Assembly: GCF_008728515.1 (NCBI RefSeq) | Contig: NC_044989.1 | Coordinates: 76,657,754-76,721,753, forward strand | Source of the DNA: Papio anubis | Lineage: Eukaryota; Chordata; Mammalia; Primates; Cercopithecidae | Direction: 5' to 3' | DNA length: 64,000 nt | Shown: in pieces, positions 46,086 through 59,112 of the stretch | Position numbering within the stretch: position 1 is the stretch's first letter | How the letters are laid out: the number at the start of each line of letters is the position of its first letter | The notes under the pieces: generated by a model | Database searches by the model: none | What the model was told of the DNA's origin: nothing | What the model saw: only the letters and a program-made list of their open reading frames with translations | Translations under genes and position numbers: made by a program

Positions 46086-46904
46086 ATCATAGATGACATG
46101 TAGTTGGAAACAAAGTGACAGAAACTTAATGTGAAGAGAGGTGAAAGGAGCAGATGTAACTGCAGTGTGTTTTCTTGAAGTAGAGAAGAAGCCAACTAAA
46201 ATGTGACAGAAAAAAAAATGAATTCGAAGTTGTCATGAAGAAAAGTTCTTTTGAAATAAAGCAAAAAATAATAATCTGAAGAAGAAGAGTACTGAGTGCT
46301 TGAAAAAAATAATCTGGAATGATCAATATTAATACATGGTCTGGCAAATTATTAAATTTCTAGGGCAAGAGAGAAATGCTCACATCTTCAAGTACAAAGA
46401 CACATAATATATAAGGGTGAAGGATTTTGACTGATACAGACTTCTCTACGGTGAGATAAAGTCCAAAAGAGAAAAAAAAGATGCATGTACAATTGTGCAG
46501 GAAATAAAGGTGACTCAATAATAATATATCCAGTTGATATGAGTTTCGAATATGAGGGCAATGGACAGACAGCCTCAAAAATCAGAACTCAGGGAAATAA
46601 CATTCAGTCACTCATCTTGGAAAATCTTCTCAGTGGCCAAATGCAGCTGATTCAGTGTTGAATCAGAATGCCAACACCTGAAAATGGAAATGGAGGCAAG
46701 GAGAATGATGGTGAGCACTTAACTAATTTACACACAGAATTAAGGCTAAATACATGTGGGAATTAAGATAATGGAACAAAATATAGTTGTAGTATATCTT
46801 GACAACGTAAAAATAGTAATGTAATAATTATTTTTGGCAGGAGGGGAGGAGAGGTGAGAGGAAGTATGTGAGTACCAGTTATCTCATCTTTCATGGTACT
46901 CAAT
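46086..46904. other. Unassigned sequence
   Basis: No recognised repeat. Minus frames at 46126-46347 and 46360-46578 have no domain. Confidence 0.4.
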
Positions 46905-47140
46905 CAACAAATACTTGCATCTAAAAATGATACTATAAAGTTGTTGTTTTCAGGAGTATTACATTCCAGTGAATAAAGACAGAAAGCACTATAAAGATGT
47001 AAATAAATAATCCCTTTAGTGATAAAGGCCTTAAAGGAATTAAATCAGGATAACAAGACAGCAACAAACATGGGAGTAAGAGATATATTAGAGTGCTTGA
47101 GAAGGCTTCTACGAGAAAGTGATTTTCTTTGTAAATGTCT
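46905..47140 (-). repeat. L2 3' fragment
   Basis: 'caatcaacaaatacttgcat', 'attccagtgaataaagacag', 'gagtgcttgagaaggcttct' are in reversed L2 order. Confidence 0.65.
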
Positions 47141-48447
47141 AATGTGCTGTTACAAAAAGTAACTTCACTCTCCTAATGCTTTTTAAAAAGTATCTTCCCA
47201 ATTTTTAAAGAAATATTATGTTTTCAGAAAAAGACATTTGAAAAATGAATTAGTAAACCATTAAATTTTACTTGAGATTCACTGCAAGTTCTTCTTGTTA
47301 AATGCAACTGAATACTCTATTTAAAATAACATGTATAGACATATCAATAAAATATCTCGACCTACTTATCTATCTCTGAGCATCTTTCTATCTATCCTTT
47401 TATTTGTGACAGACTTATCAGCTATCTATCAATAGAATATCAGATATACATTCACCAATTTTAACAGTTGTGGCTTATGAATTGTGATAGAATTTTTAAA
47501 AACTAAGCATTTTACAAAAAAAAAAAAATTATTGCATCCCTTGTTTAAAAAAAAAACAAAAAACCTGTTACTACTCTTTCCTATGTGCTAAACTTCCTGT
47601 ACTGCTTCTGATAACTCTTTAAGTCCAAATAGCTGATTTCATCTGGTATTTTCTGTCTTTATTCAGCAGGGTTAACCTTGCATAGTTTGTTGTGAGAGGA
47701 AATGGTATTTCTTTTAGATATAAATTGGTTTCTTTTTGTCAGGAAAGTAAGTTTGAGGACTGCAATTGACAGGACTTTTTGAGCTCAATTGTCTTACACT
47801 TGAACCAGTTTCATATTCATAAAAGATGTGATTCTACTTAAAATAAAGAGTGGCAAACAGAAACATAATGACAGAGAAAACTGCTTGTCTTAGGATGTGC
47901 TCTAAATAGCAAAAAAATCATTTTAGGGTAAAAACTTACTTTAGCCATTAAGAAATGTTTTATATTTTTCCATGCTGAAGAACCTCATAGATAGTGTCAC
48001 TCAATAAAATTGGTGTCAAGTAAAAATGCTGAGAATTTCCATATGCTTTATTTTCTATATTTGTGTCATTGACAAAACCAGGTAACTGTGTTCTAACTGA
48101 AGAAAAAACTGGATTGTAGACTGAAATAAACTTGGGTTTATTAAGGAGTTATGCATTAATATTAGCCCATTGAAATTTTTAAAATGCACACAAAATATAT
48201 GTCTAAAGCTAAGACTCGTTTTGTTGTTCTGGATATCTCTGCAGAAAAATGAAGAAAAAAATTGCACAATATGCTGTGAGTTAATAGTGTGGGGAAGGCA
48301 CTAATTGAAAATAATCAATAAGAATATTATTCAATAGAATATCAGATATTTTGTGTCCTGTCTGGATGCATCTTTATAGTTCTGAAGTTACACAGAGCTG
48401 TTCCTATATAAAACTAGAGATCATTAGCTCCAGTTGGTCAGGGAATG
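47141..48447. other. Unassigned AT-rich sequence
   Basis: Short TATC-rich patches near 47365-47440; otherwise nothing recognised. Confidence 0.4.
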
Positions 48448-48521
48448 AGTAGTCAACAAATAAGTTTATTAGTAGTCAACAAATAATTTATTATCTATTT
48501 ATTAGTAGTCAACAGTTTATT
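48448..48521. repeat. Three-copy short tandem repeat
   Basis: The unit 'agtagtcaacaaataa' plus 'tttatt' starts at 48448, 48471 and 48504, with small length differences between copies. Confidence 0.9.
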
Positions 48522-48838
48522 AACACTGTCGAGGTGATAAGACATCAATAGATATTGTGTCTAATTTTTTGCCCAAGTTTGGAACCAATTGACAGAGAAA
48601 TGGAAGCAGACAGGTGGACTTTAAGTGTTTGCTTATTCACTATTTTCTGTGAGGAGGTGTGAGAAGTCTATAAGATACAGATCATCTTAGCATCTATTTG
48701 GAAACATGGGAAGTAGGAAATAAGTGTTGTCCCTCATAATAAATAACTTTCCCATATATTTTATAGTCCAACACTTAATTTAAAAACATTATTGAAAAAC
48801 ACAGTTTGTGTTTGTATTAAAACCTCAGGTGCTAAAAT
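48522..48838. other. Unassigned sequence
   Basis: Nothing recognised. Confidence 0.35.
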
Positions 48839-48863
48839 ACACACACACACACACACACACACA
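48839..48863. repeat. (CA)n microsatellite
   Basis: Uninterrupted AC dinucleotide run of about 12 units. Confidence 0.97.
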
Positions 48864-50079
48864 ATCTACTTTCTTATTAAAATAAAAAATATGTAAGAGA
48901 AATATATCTTAATTGCCAAAAGTCAGAGAAAAAAGTATAGGGTAAATTAATGAAAACAAAAAGTAATAAGAATAATTACTTGTATGGTTGTGTCAGATTT
49001 TTCACGAGTGTCTTTGTCAAATTTTATTCTCTCTTCACTTCAGAAAAATACTTTTTTAATAATGTGATTGTTTTTTACTGTAATACGTAACAAAATTAAG
49101 TGGCTTGTCAATAGAAAAGTCATAAATAAGGAATGACAGTTCATTCTGATGTTAATATATGAGCCACCGAATCAGTTGATCCTGAGATTTTTGTCAGGCT
49201 AAGTGACATAATTGATTGGATCTACTCAATTGTTGGAATGTATTAACTTGATTTTTAAAAACTAGATTTATTATGTTTTTCAACTGCAGTTTATTTTTAG
49301 GGAGGCATTAGTTAAACTCAACAGCATAGAACTTAACAGAACTAGTTAAGAATGTAGCTTAGGAGGATGGTGTTTACTTACTTGAATCAAGGATGGAGGA
49401 TGCAAAGCCGTAACCTGGAGCCAGAGACAACTGCGGGAATATATCATAAGGCAGTGGGAGGCACAAGGGAGCAATCAGAAGGGTTGTTTGAAGAAAAGGT
49501 GTCTTTCTTGCCTGAGGCTGAATTTAATGGATTCATCTGAATGTATAGTTGCACTGCCTTGTATCAGAGAAACATAAAATGAATCCTATGTGTTAACTGA
49601 ATCTTTTAGAGAAGGGAGTCATTAGTACAATGATCAGGACTGAAATTTGATACATTAATGTTGAGAAATGCTTTTAGTTTCTAGAAGTAATTTCTAATAT
49701 ATATATTTTAAAATTTTTGTAGTTGCTGGTCCAGTGTTAGGTATTTAGATAATCCTCAATACATAAAAAATGAACCAATATATCAATACATGAATAAAAA
49801 TAATACCCTTCCATGGTCTACCCTACAGGGAAAGTACAATTTCTTTGTTTCCAGTGGATCCATGAATGAGCAGTTCCAACCAAAAGAGACCCAATCTGCT
49901 CTCGAAAATTCTGGACCAATATGCATTATCTTTCTGCTGGTTTATTAACTACAGTATCTCCTCTCATAGATTGACAAACCATTTGGACATGACCAGCTAC
50001 TGCTATAGCTCTTTTACTCTTGTAGTTTGGCGAGTAGGAATGTTAATTTCTTTTGCTCTTGTAGCTCAGTGAGTTCCAA
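48864..50079. other. Unassigned AT-rich sequence
   Basis: Nothing recognised in 1.2 kb. The 68-codon frame 49866-50072 has no domain. Confidence 0.4.
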
Positions 50080-50540
50080 GTTTTCGTCCTGCAACTAAGA
50101 GGAATGAGATATGCAGACACTAGAGAGTGGTTAAGGCAGAGTAGAACTTACTGATTGACAGAAAAGCTCTTGGCAGTGACTTGAAAGTAGGTTGCCAGCA
50201 ATGAGGTTGAGTCCAGGGGCTTTTATGGGCTTGGCATGAGGAAGGGCATGCTGATTGGTTTGGGTAGGCTTGGAAAAAGCACTATTCAGAAAGACAGTGT
50301 AAGCCCCATTCAGGATGACAGTGTAAAAAACCAACTGAGGGAAGGTAGGTATATATAAAATGTGAAGGATAAGGACCAATCAGGAGAGAGTGCACCAAAC
50401 AGGAATGTAAGTTCTCAATCTGGTCCGTGAATTTTATCCTGAATTTGTAGCTTGGTTTTCAGGCTTTAGGCTGTCCTTGGCTTGAAGGTTGAGTTTCACT
50501 GAGAACCCGTCCCTGTCTGCCTAAGAATTTGTCTGCCTCC
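50080..50540 (-). mobile_element. Possible ERV1 LTR, antisense
   Basis: 'gcaactaagaggaatgagat', 'taaggcagagtagaacttac', 'gagtccaggggcttttatgg' and 'gctgattggtttgggtaggc' resemble an antisense gammaretroviral-type LTR with inverted CCAAT motifs. 'ggaccaatcaggag' follows at 50373. No target duplication was found and the boundaries are approximate. Confidence 0.45.
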
Positions 50541-50943
50541 TATGACTATCATTACATATGTCTTTTGTCAGACAGTGATTCATTTGCTTCTCATTGCCAA
50601 AAGAACTAAAGCATATTTTATTTACCAGTGTGCTTATTTTAATTCTAGATTCTTAGAAGCAGGACTACCTTTTTTGGTTCAGGTGTTTCCTCTGCAAACA
50701 AAGTCCTTTATCATCTTTCATTTCCCTCTATTGAGTGGGGATCATGGCACAGTTCTTAGCAGTAACTTGACCAGCCATCTTGGAGATGAAGGAAGTTTGC
50801 TAACAGTGGTGTGATTTTAAAACTTGGAAATAAGTTCTGAGGAGTCTGCTTATTACCTCGAAGTATAATCCATTAATTCAAGTGCAAAGAAGTGTTAAAC
50901 CTCAGTTTCAATTTGATACTTCGATGGGAGGGGATGGATACCT
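50541..50943. other. Unassigned sequence
   Basis: May continue the LTR at 50080-50540. The 90-codon frame has no domain. Confidence 0.35.
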
Positions 50944-51029
50944 TTATATATATATATAAATATATATATATATAAATATATATATAAATATATATATATA
51001 AATATATAAATATATATATATATATATAT
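50944..51029. repeat. (TATA/TAAATA)n AT-rich tract
   Basis: About 86 bp of pure A/T, self-complementary over much of its length, abutting the T tract of an Alu. Confidence 0.95.
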
Positions 51030-51234
51030 TTTTTTTTTTGAGACAGGGTCTTGCTCTTTCACCCAGGCTGGAGTGCAGTAGCGTAAACACAGCTCACTTC
51101 AGCCTCAACCTCTCAAGCTCAGCTGATTCTTTTACCACAGCCTCCTAAGTAGCTGAGACTACAGCAACCTGCCACCAAGCTTGGCTAATTTTTGCATTTA
51201 TTGCAAAGATGGGGTTTCACCATGTTGTCCAAGC
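51030..51234 (-). mobile_element. AluJ-type element, 5' part missing
   Basis: Inverted old Alu from the T tract through the right monomer and the linker, stopping at 'ccatgttgtccaagcta' inside the left monomer. About 90 bases of its 5' end are absent. Confidence 0.9.
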
Positions 51235-51639
51235 TAATATTAATTTTTCTTTCTGTTATACTACCAAAATATTTATTGAAGAAAAATTTAAAAAATACAA
51301 TTAAGCTCAAAATTTTGAACTTGGTTACAAATGGCTGAGATACTAATAATGGAACATTAGCATAGTCACTTATTAAAGGTAATTTTGGATACATATAAAT
51401 AAATGACTAGATATATATTTAAATTATTCTCTGGGCAGTGGTGTAGAGTGAGTATTAATGCAATTCATCCCTGATGCTAGACTTCACCATTCTTTTCTTT
51501 ATTAGCTAATGATAGAAGAATATAATCTTATTTTTTAAATGTATATTTTTATGATTGCTACTTTTCGTAAATATTTGAAACATTTTTAATTGTCCTTTTT
51601 GTTTTATTTGTGAATTGTCTTTTATGTGCTTAGATTATT
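51235..51639. other. Unassigned AT-rich sequence
   Basis: Nothing recognised. Confidence 0.35.
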
Positions 51640-53035
51640 TCTTTTATTAAAGTCATTTTGTCCATCAACTTACTTTTAAACAATTTTTTACATAATTATA
51701 TTAGATGTTTGTAATAAATGCTGCCATTTTCCCAGTTTGTTTTAAGGTAATTTCCATATACAAATGTTCTAAAATTTTAGGTACTAAAATCCAGTAAAAT
51801 TTTTGTTTGTTTCTACCTTTACATTTATTATTACAAAGACGTTATCTACCCAGAAAAAGAGCACAAAATTTTTTTTAGTGTTTTGCCTTATTTTATTTAC
51901 ATCTTTATTCATATAGAACTTATTTTTGGGTAATATGTTATATGAAAATCTAAATTTGCATTTTTTACATTATTTTTTAAATTATAGCCTTGACAAAGAA
52001 TTACACGTTCATTTTACTAATAAATATGTTATACATACATGGATCTGCTTGTGGACTTTCTATTCTATTTATTTTGTAAAAATTGCATATTTCTTACACT
52101 TTAATTTTCTGAAACACTGTAACATCTAATAACAGAAATCCCATTACATTACTACCTTTATAATTTACTCTGATAAAATTATTGTATCAAGTTCCAACAC
52201 AATCTCTTTTATGTAGTCACTAAATTCATCTTAGAATCATTTGGCATCTACTATACAAAAACATGTTCCTTTCACTTATGCAACTCTTAAAATGCCATCC
52301 ATTTCTTTTTGTATAATTCTTATTAAACAATAGAAGTTATTTGTTTTTGTGAATAGAAACTTTACTTCACTATATTGTCAAGTAATTGTTGTTAACATGT
52401 AGGAAACACTGTGTATTAGTCCGTTTTCACGCTACTGATAAAGACATACCCGAGACTGGGAAGAAAAAGAGGTTTAATTGGACTTACAGTTTCACATGGC
52501 TGGGGAGATCTCAGAATCACGGTGGGAGGCAAAGACACTTCTTACATGGCAGCAGCAAGAGAAAATGAGGAAGAAGCAAAAGCAGAAAGCCCAGATAAAC
52601 ACATCAGATCTCGTGAGACTTACTCACTATCATGAGAATGGCATGAGGAAGACCGGCTCCTATGTTTCAATTACCTCCCCCTAGGTGCCTCCAACAACAC
52701 GTGGGAATTCTGGGAGATACAATTCAAGTAGAGAGTTGAATGAGGGCACAACCAAAGCATATGACACTGGTTTTGTATACTTTGTTTATAATTGGCCACT
52801 TTACTGAAATTTTTTATTTAAATTGTTCTTTAGATTATTCTCTGGAGAAACTATCATATCTTTAGCAACAGTGACATTTTTTAATATCTGTGTCACCAAA
52901 ATGTATTCTACAAATTTATATGTTTTGTTTTCGTTATTGAAGTATTACTGCATTGCTACACTTTCAGAATAACGTTTAAAACTGGAGGTAGTGAGAGGCC
53001 TTCTTTTGGGAGAGTGTTTATATTAGAGAACCCTT
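51640..53035 (-). mobile_element. Old L1 (L1M), antisense, split by a MaLR LTR
   Basis: The left piece, 51640-52406, carries 'catacatggatctgcttgtg' and 'gactttctattctatttatt'. The right piece, 52770-53035, carries 'ggccactttactgaaatttt' and 'ggtagtgagaggccttcttt'. These are successive parts of reversed L1 ORF2, strongly decayed. Confidence 0.72.
52407..52769 (-). mobile_element. ERVL-MaLR solitary LTR (MST/THE1 type) with target duplication
   Basis: The LTR is 52412-52764 (353 bp), antisense: 'tgtattagtccgttttcacg', 'aaagacatacccgagactgg', 'agatctcgtgagacttactc', ending 'acaaccaaagcatatga'. The target duplication 'cactg' is at 52407-52411 and 52765-52769. Inserted in the L1M above. Frames at 52386-52684 are LTR sequence. 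Confidence 0.95.
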
Positions 53036-54300
53036 AAAATCCAGCAGTAAATAAAAGTAGACCAAGTAGATTTAGTTTGAGGATACAAAAATGTTCTCGT
53101 ATGAGAAAAAATATGTTTTTTAAAAACACTATATTAATATATCTAATGAGAAAATTATCTGAGTAATTTGTAAAATGTCCTGTGAGGAAATTCAATATCT
53201 TGTACAAAACTCCTAATAAACTCACAGTAAAATATTAGCTGAAACCAACAGCCAGCAAGATGCTTAAAAAAAAAGAACACTAGAATTAGTGTGAACTACT
53301 ACAGAAGGTTTCAACTTGCTATCTCTGCCCTTAAAGTCCACGAATGATTATCAGGGGAGTCTGTGTATAGTTAAAGTAAATGTAAAAAGAAGCGTGCATA
53401 TTTACACATTTTTATAGATTTTTTTTTTCTTTTCTGGGGAGCAGGTTTATAGCTCTAATCATATTCTGTAACTACTTTGATCGAAGACCAAGTGTTTAAA
53501 AATGAAAAAACAAAAAAGAAAAAGACATAATAGAATACCTTACAGTACTACTTTTTAAATATTATCCTTGCTATGAAAGGCCATTGTAACTAGACAAGAA
53601 AATCAAATAATAAGATACTTGTATGTTTCCCCAAAGGAAGCCAGCTTCATTTAAACATAAAATGAATAGACTGAAAATCTGTCAAGTTTCCATAAATATT
53701 TCCTCTTTCTTGTGAGTTTTGGACAGAAGCTTGATAGTCGATCGACTGAGATTACTTTTTCTGAAGAGAATGTGGAATATGACATTGAATTCCTAAATAA
53801 TCAGAGGTCCCTCATGCTTTAGCAACTATAAAAGCCAGTGGTAAATTGATAGCTTTCCATACAATATTAGATAATAAAATACACCATCACTCTTGACTAC
53901 ATTTCTTATAATGAATGTCTGAAAACATCATTTCTTTTTTGAAATTAACCAGAAGTATGATTGTGCCTTACCTATGAAATATTGATTCAGAAATCAATGT
54001 GTACACATACAAATGTGTATTTATATATACCTAATTATAATATTCATTACTGCATATAAAACTGATGTATAACAAAGACAAAGAGACTTTTTCATACTAC
54101 TATTAATAAAAATGATAATGTTTCCGGTAGTTTCACGCACCATGCAATATATTAGTTGAGTGTGTTGGTGCTAAGTAACATTTTGTTTTTCTTTAAATTT
54201 ATAAAGTACTTTCACATAAATTGTCATTCTCAGGTTTAGAATAAATGGTTTATTATTGTTATAATTGTATATCTCTGGAATTTACAGCCCTGCAAATGTT
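53036..54300. other. Unassigned AT-rich sequence
   Basis: Nothing recognised in 1.26 kb. Confidence 0.4.
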
Positions 54301-56220
54301 CTTAATTAATATTCATTGAACAATTATAAATACAATTTTCATTTTTTAAATAAAATTGTTTCCTGGTGAAAGTCTGAAATTCTGTCATCCTTCCTGTAAC
54401 TTTTTAGTCCCCTCTGTATACTGCAATCATTGCCCTTGTGGACCAACCAAGCCTCAGAGGATGTATCTGGAATGGCCAGGTTATTTCTTGTCACACATCT
54501 CTTCATTCTCCAACTTTGGTAGTGAATTTCACTTTAGTCTTCTCATTAGAAGGGAGTCTGAAACGATTGTACCTAGAAAATTTTTTCCTCCCATTTTAAC
54601 TCTAAATGGATCCCTGAGGCCTAGTTTAATTCAAGAAATCCTTTAGGTGCTGGTTTCAAACTTCAGGTGATGCTAACATAAACAGGAGACCCCTTCCCCA
54701 GGTCTTTACAAGATTAATGTGTTGACTCTTTAACAGTGATGAAGTAAGTAGCTGTTTCCTACTGCTTGGTAGTCTTACATCATTTTTATTTCAACTCCTT
54801 AAATCATCACCTGTACAGAGAAGTCCTCAATGACCACATCTACCTTCTCACCATTCTATGGTACTTAGGCACCTTTTGTTTTATGCCAATATTTGAAACA
54901 TTATTTTTATCACAGCAAAGGAATAAAATAATTTTAGTTTTAACTTCTTTTGTTAAGAATTATGAATTACTGCTCTGCCTCTATACAACACTGCCACATC
55001 TTTTGTCTTTGTTGTCATCTTTTAAGTGCTACAAATCTTAAGGGAATGTTAGAATTGTCACTATTTTTCAACATGCATAAGATATATGTAGTTCTAGCTG
55101 CATGGAGTGTACTATGTAAGATCTCCACGTAGTGCAGCTAGCAGCTAGCACTGGACTGCTTGTTTGGAAAGGCCTATTTATTATTACCTTGCTGGACACC
55201 AGCAAGGCGCTTGTAGATTCTGAAAGCAGACTCAGATGGAGTTCAGTGGTAGGGAGAGAGAGGAAAAGGAGAGGAAATATTAAATGGGAGTAGTAGAGCT
55301 GTGATACAGGACACAGTGCATCTTGGCTTTCTCCATAGTCAGCTGGGAACTGCAGGAGCAAAAACAATTCATCAGTGTTATGCCACACTAGGCCAAAATG
55401 ATCAGGCCTTTATAACCTGGCCTCAGTCAGCCATTGGATGTGGATCATCCTTGGGCAAGGTGATCATACTTTCCACAGCTTTGGTAATCCCTAAAGGGGC
55501 TGACAAGTCTTCCAGTAGTTTAGGTAACAAGCAATTCTTTTAAGTCAGAATCTGTGCAGTACATTTCTGGGTCCATCCATCACAGCAACACTATTCTAAG
55601 TATAGGCATACATATTATGGCATCATTAATCTATTGGTGGGGAGGAGATGTAGAGGGAGGAGAGGTGGGTGGAATAAAACATATGCAAATGAAAACATAG
55701 CTAAGGTTTTTAGACTAAGATAAAGTATGTGTCTTTGTATCCTCATGATTTGTATTTCAAATTCTTAAACAGATGATGATAAATGAATGATTTTGCTTGA
55801 GAATTACCATTTCAATCTAGTATACTTTTTATAGTCTGATGAAAAATCAGTTGAAATTAATCCAAGAAACATGGTGTTTACAAGAATGACGAGTAGTTCA
55901 ATACTCTTATTTCTCAATCAATAAAGAATTGATGACCTCGATAATTATGAGAACACCATGACCCTAAAGCTAGAGCTATAAAATGTACCAATAATACAGA
56001 AGTTAAAGGCAGTGGAAGTTAAGAATTAAAAGACCAGTGAAAGATAAATTATACTAATAAAACTATAAGCATAGATTGTGAATATTCGGTCAATATAAAA
56101 TATTTAAATGTATGTATCAATGTACCTTTTTAAATAAAGTGAAGTCAGATGGGTAAATAATGTGTACCAATCATTGTTTCTAATATTTTAGGCAGTAGAA
56201 TTTAGACTTGCCTCTGAGGA
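54301..56220. other. Unassigned sequence, mixed composition
   Basis: About 1.9 kb with several 60-106 codon frames on both strands (54356-54646, 54766-55041, 55068-55388, 55301-55543). None shows a domain, and overlapping frames on opposite strands argue for chance. A worn repeat may be present at 55150-55560 but cannot be named. Confidence 0.35.
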
Positions 56221-58173
56221 AATACTTTAGGCATTCATCTTGTATATTTCACTAAAGCAAATTATAGCCTTAGATTTCCACTCTGAGTTCTTGTTTAAAA
56301 CAGTGTGTTTCATGGAACAAAAAAGAAATCTAGATGTATTCAGAGACAAAGCCAGAAGACGAAAACAAAATCTGACAGAAAGGCAAGCCATATCCTTCCT
56401 TCCCAGGCATTGCATGACCCTCATGCCATCAGCATCAGTGAAGCCCACTCTGCAGTCCTTTCTCAGGCAAGGCTCCTACCTAAGAACTTCTCCAAGGGAA
56501 GCTTGAGGAGTCTGCCCACTGCTGTCAGGAAGCCTGAAGCATTCTTTGTGCAATCTGAATAAAACTAAGTCTATCTAATTATGCAGTCAGATGTTTTGGT
56601 TAACTGTCCCACTCTTCGTTCTAATTATCACCTATCCCAAAGGCGAGAGCTTCACTTTACAAAAAACAGAAAGAACAAGGTTAACTTTCCCTCCCAAACC
56701 TCTTCATAGATGAGAAAACACACAGCTGGAATCCTCAACACACTTAACTGCAGTATTTATCAACATAATTTGCTGTTTTTCTAAATAGAAATTCACACAA
56801 AACTAACAAACACCCTTGAGAAAAAAAAAAAATGTAGTTACTAAAACTGAGATGCTTTGTATGCTGGAAGTTTGAATTAATGGACTTGAGCTACCAAAAA
56901 GGAAATTGTTAGCGAATCTCAAATTGGTTGGAGATTAAATTAGGAAATTTTTTTTTAACTTGAAAAACTAACACGTAATTCAATTATTTTTTATGCATTT
57001 TGATCCAGATTAAGGTAGTAACACCTAATGGCTGACTCTCACATACTAATAAACATTACCATTTCTGTGAATACATCCAAGGGCAGGCTGTACTTTTATT
57101 TCCAACCAGCTCAGTAGCAGCTAAAATGCTTTCCTGGATTGTTATGATCTCCAGTTCTTAAAAGCAGTTACTTGAACCCTAACATGATTTTCATGAAGCT
57201 TATCTTATATTCTAATACATCCACAAGCAAGTAGGTTTCTTATTTGAGTAGATTCCTCACTTATCTTCACTTTTTTTATTTTTTACAATAAACTTGCAGT
57301 TGTGAATTGGTTAAAATGCATGTTTTTGTGATATATTCCCTCATGCTCTTCTTTATGAGTCCTTATGGTATCTGTTGTCCCAATGTGCTGTAAGTTGTGT
57401 TAAATTTTTACCTTTTCTGAAATTAGATAATTATATGCCTGTGCTATATTTTGTATGTAATTATACACTATTAATATCCATTATCTTACCCAGGAACCTA
57501 TCTTTTCTCAAGAACTGTACAAATCTTATTTTCTCATCAGCTTTCAGTCATATGCTTTCATGTGCTTGCTAAATACAGTAATTTTAATGTCCTTCTATCT
57601 CCACCAACTCAACATATTTGGAATTACTATCAGATTTTTTCATGTCATAAGTTTTAGTGGTAATAATTCATACATATTCTTTCCTATCTTTCAACTTTCA
57701 TACCTCAATCTATTTTGCTATAATTAACTTTGATTGGCAAGATCATAATTTAAAGCAGAGAAAAATAGCATATGTAAAGTGAAGAGCTCCAGCAGAATGG
57801 GAAAACCATACTGACACAGGCACTTACCAGTGCGCCAGAGGCCTGTGAGATGGTAGTGCATGGTATCGAGTGTATGGTGACAGAAAATAAACACAAACCT
57901 CTGCAGGATTAGCAAAAAACCAGCTAAGGTTTTGGAAGTGACAAAGTATAAAAATAGTGTGTAGCTACAGAGCTGATAAAAAAGCAAAGCATGGTGCATA
58001 ATGATTTCCTTCTAAAGAATACAGCATGGAATGGGGAAGCATAACTTTACAGTGAAGAAACTGGCAAACACTAGCTCATCCAAGTAATGAAGGTCAACAT
58101 CAAGAGGAGTAAGTCATGTTGATTGCATACACAATTGTTGTGATTTGATGAGAACGCACTTACCTCTGTGGTT
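56221..58173. other. Unassigned AT-rich sequence
   Basis: Nothing recognised in about 1.95 kb. Overlapping frames at 56227-56562 on both strands lack domains. Confidence 0.4.
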
Positions 58174-58826
58174 GTCTTCATCCGTTTGTGCTGCTGAGAG
58201 GTGACAATGTGCTAGCAGCCCTCACTCTCAGAGACTCCTCGGCCTCTGTGTCCACTCTGGCGGCGTCTGAGGAGCCCTTCAGCCCACCACTCCACTGTGG
58301 GAGCCCCTCTCTGCGCTAGCCGCAGCCGGCTCCCTCTGCTTGCTGGGATGTATGGAGGGAGAGGCGTGGGCGGAAACCGGGGCTCCACGCGGCGCTCACA
58401 GACCAGCGTGAGTTCCGGTGGGCGCTGGCGCAGGCCCCGCGGGCCCGCACTGAGAGCGACGAGCCGGCGCCCCCCGCCCAGGGCAGTGAGGTGCTTAGCA
58501 CTCGGGCCAGCAGCTGCGGAGGTTGCGCTGGGAGCCCCAGCACTACTGGCCCGCATGTACCCCGCTCGCTGGCTCTCAGCTGCCTCCCCGCGAGGCAGGG
58601 CTCAGGACCAGCAGCCCGAGTCTCCCCCAGGAGCGCCGCCCCCTTCTCTGCAGCGCTTGGTCCCATCAATCGCCCAGGAGCTGAGGAGTGCGGGTGCATG
58701 CTCCGGACTCGTAGGCAGCTCTGCCTGCAGCACCCTTGCAGGATCAACAAGGTGAAGCCAGCTGGGCTTCTAAATCTAGTGGGGACTTGGAGAACTTTTA
58801 TGTCCAGCTAAGGGATCATAAATGCA

Positions 58827-59077
58827 CCAATGAGCCCTCTGTGTCTAGCTCAGGGTTTGTAAATGCACCAATCAGTACTCTGTGTCTAGCTCAAAGTTTG
58901 TAAATACACCAATCAGTAGTCTCTATTTAGCTAACCTAGTGGGGACTTGGAGAACTTTTCTGTCCAGCACTGTGTCTAGCTCAGGGATTGTAAATGCACC
59001 AATCAGCACCCTGTAAAAATGGTCTTATCAGCTCTCTGTAAACCGGACCAATCACACTCTCTGTAAAATGGGCCAAT
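58827..59077 (+). promoter_or_regulatory. LTR12 U3 enhancer: six CCAAT boxes in tandem units
   Basis: CCAAT occurs at 58827, 58868, 58909, 58999, 59048 and 59073. Most lie in a unit of about 41 bp containing 'tgtaaatgcaccaatcag' and 'ctctgtgtctagctca'. In HERV9 LTRs this tandem block binds NF-Y with GATA and other factors and acts as an enhancer; that is family knowledge. Activity of this copy is not shown by sequence. Confidence 0.8.
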
Positions 59078-59106
59078 CAGCAGGATGTGGGTGGGGCCAG
59101 ATAGGG

Positions 59107-59112
59107 AATAAA
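59107..59112 (+). promoter_or_regulatory. LTR12 TATA-like box (AATAAA)
   Basis: 'gggaataaaagcaagctgcc' lies 30 bp after the last CCAAT box and the 'ggtggggcca' GC element. In LTR12 this AATAAA acts as the TATA box, with transcription starting about 25-30 bp downstream, here near 59135-59145 (inferred). Confidence 0.7.

Noticed and set aside
54356..55543. Cluster of 80-106 codon frames
   Set aside because: Overlapping frames on opposite strands, no domains, no shared codon bias visible and no splice structure. Not supportable as a gene.
58212..58811. Four overlapping frames of 106-152 codons on both strands in a GC-rich block
   Set aside because: The block is the CpG-rich U3 of an LTR12. Open frames on both strands reflect GC richness, not coding.
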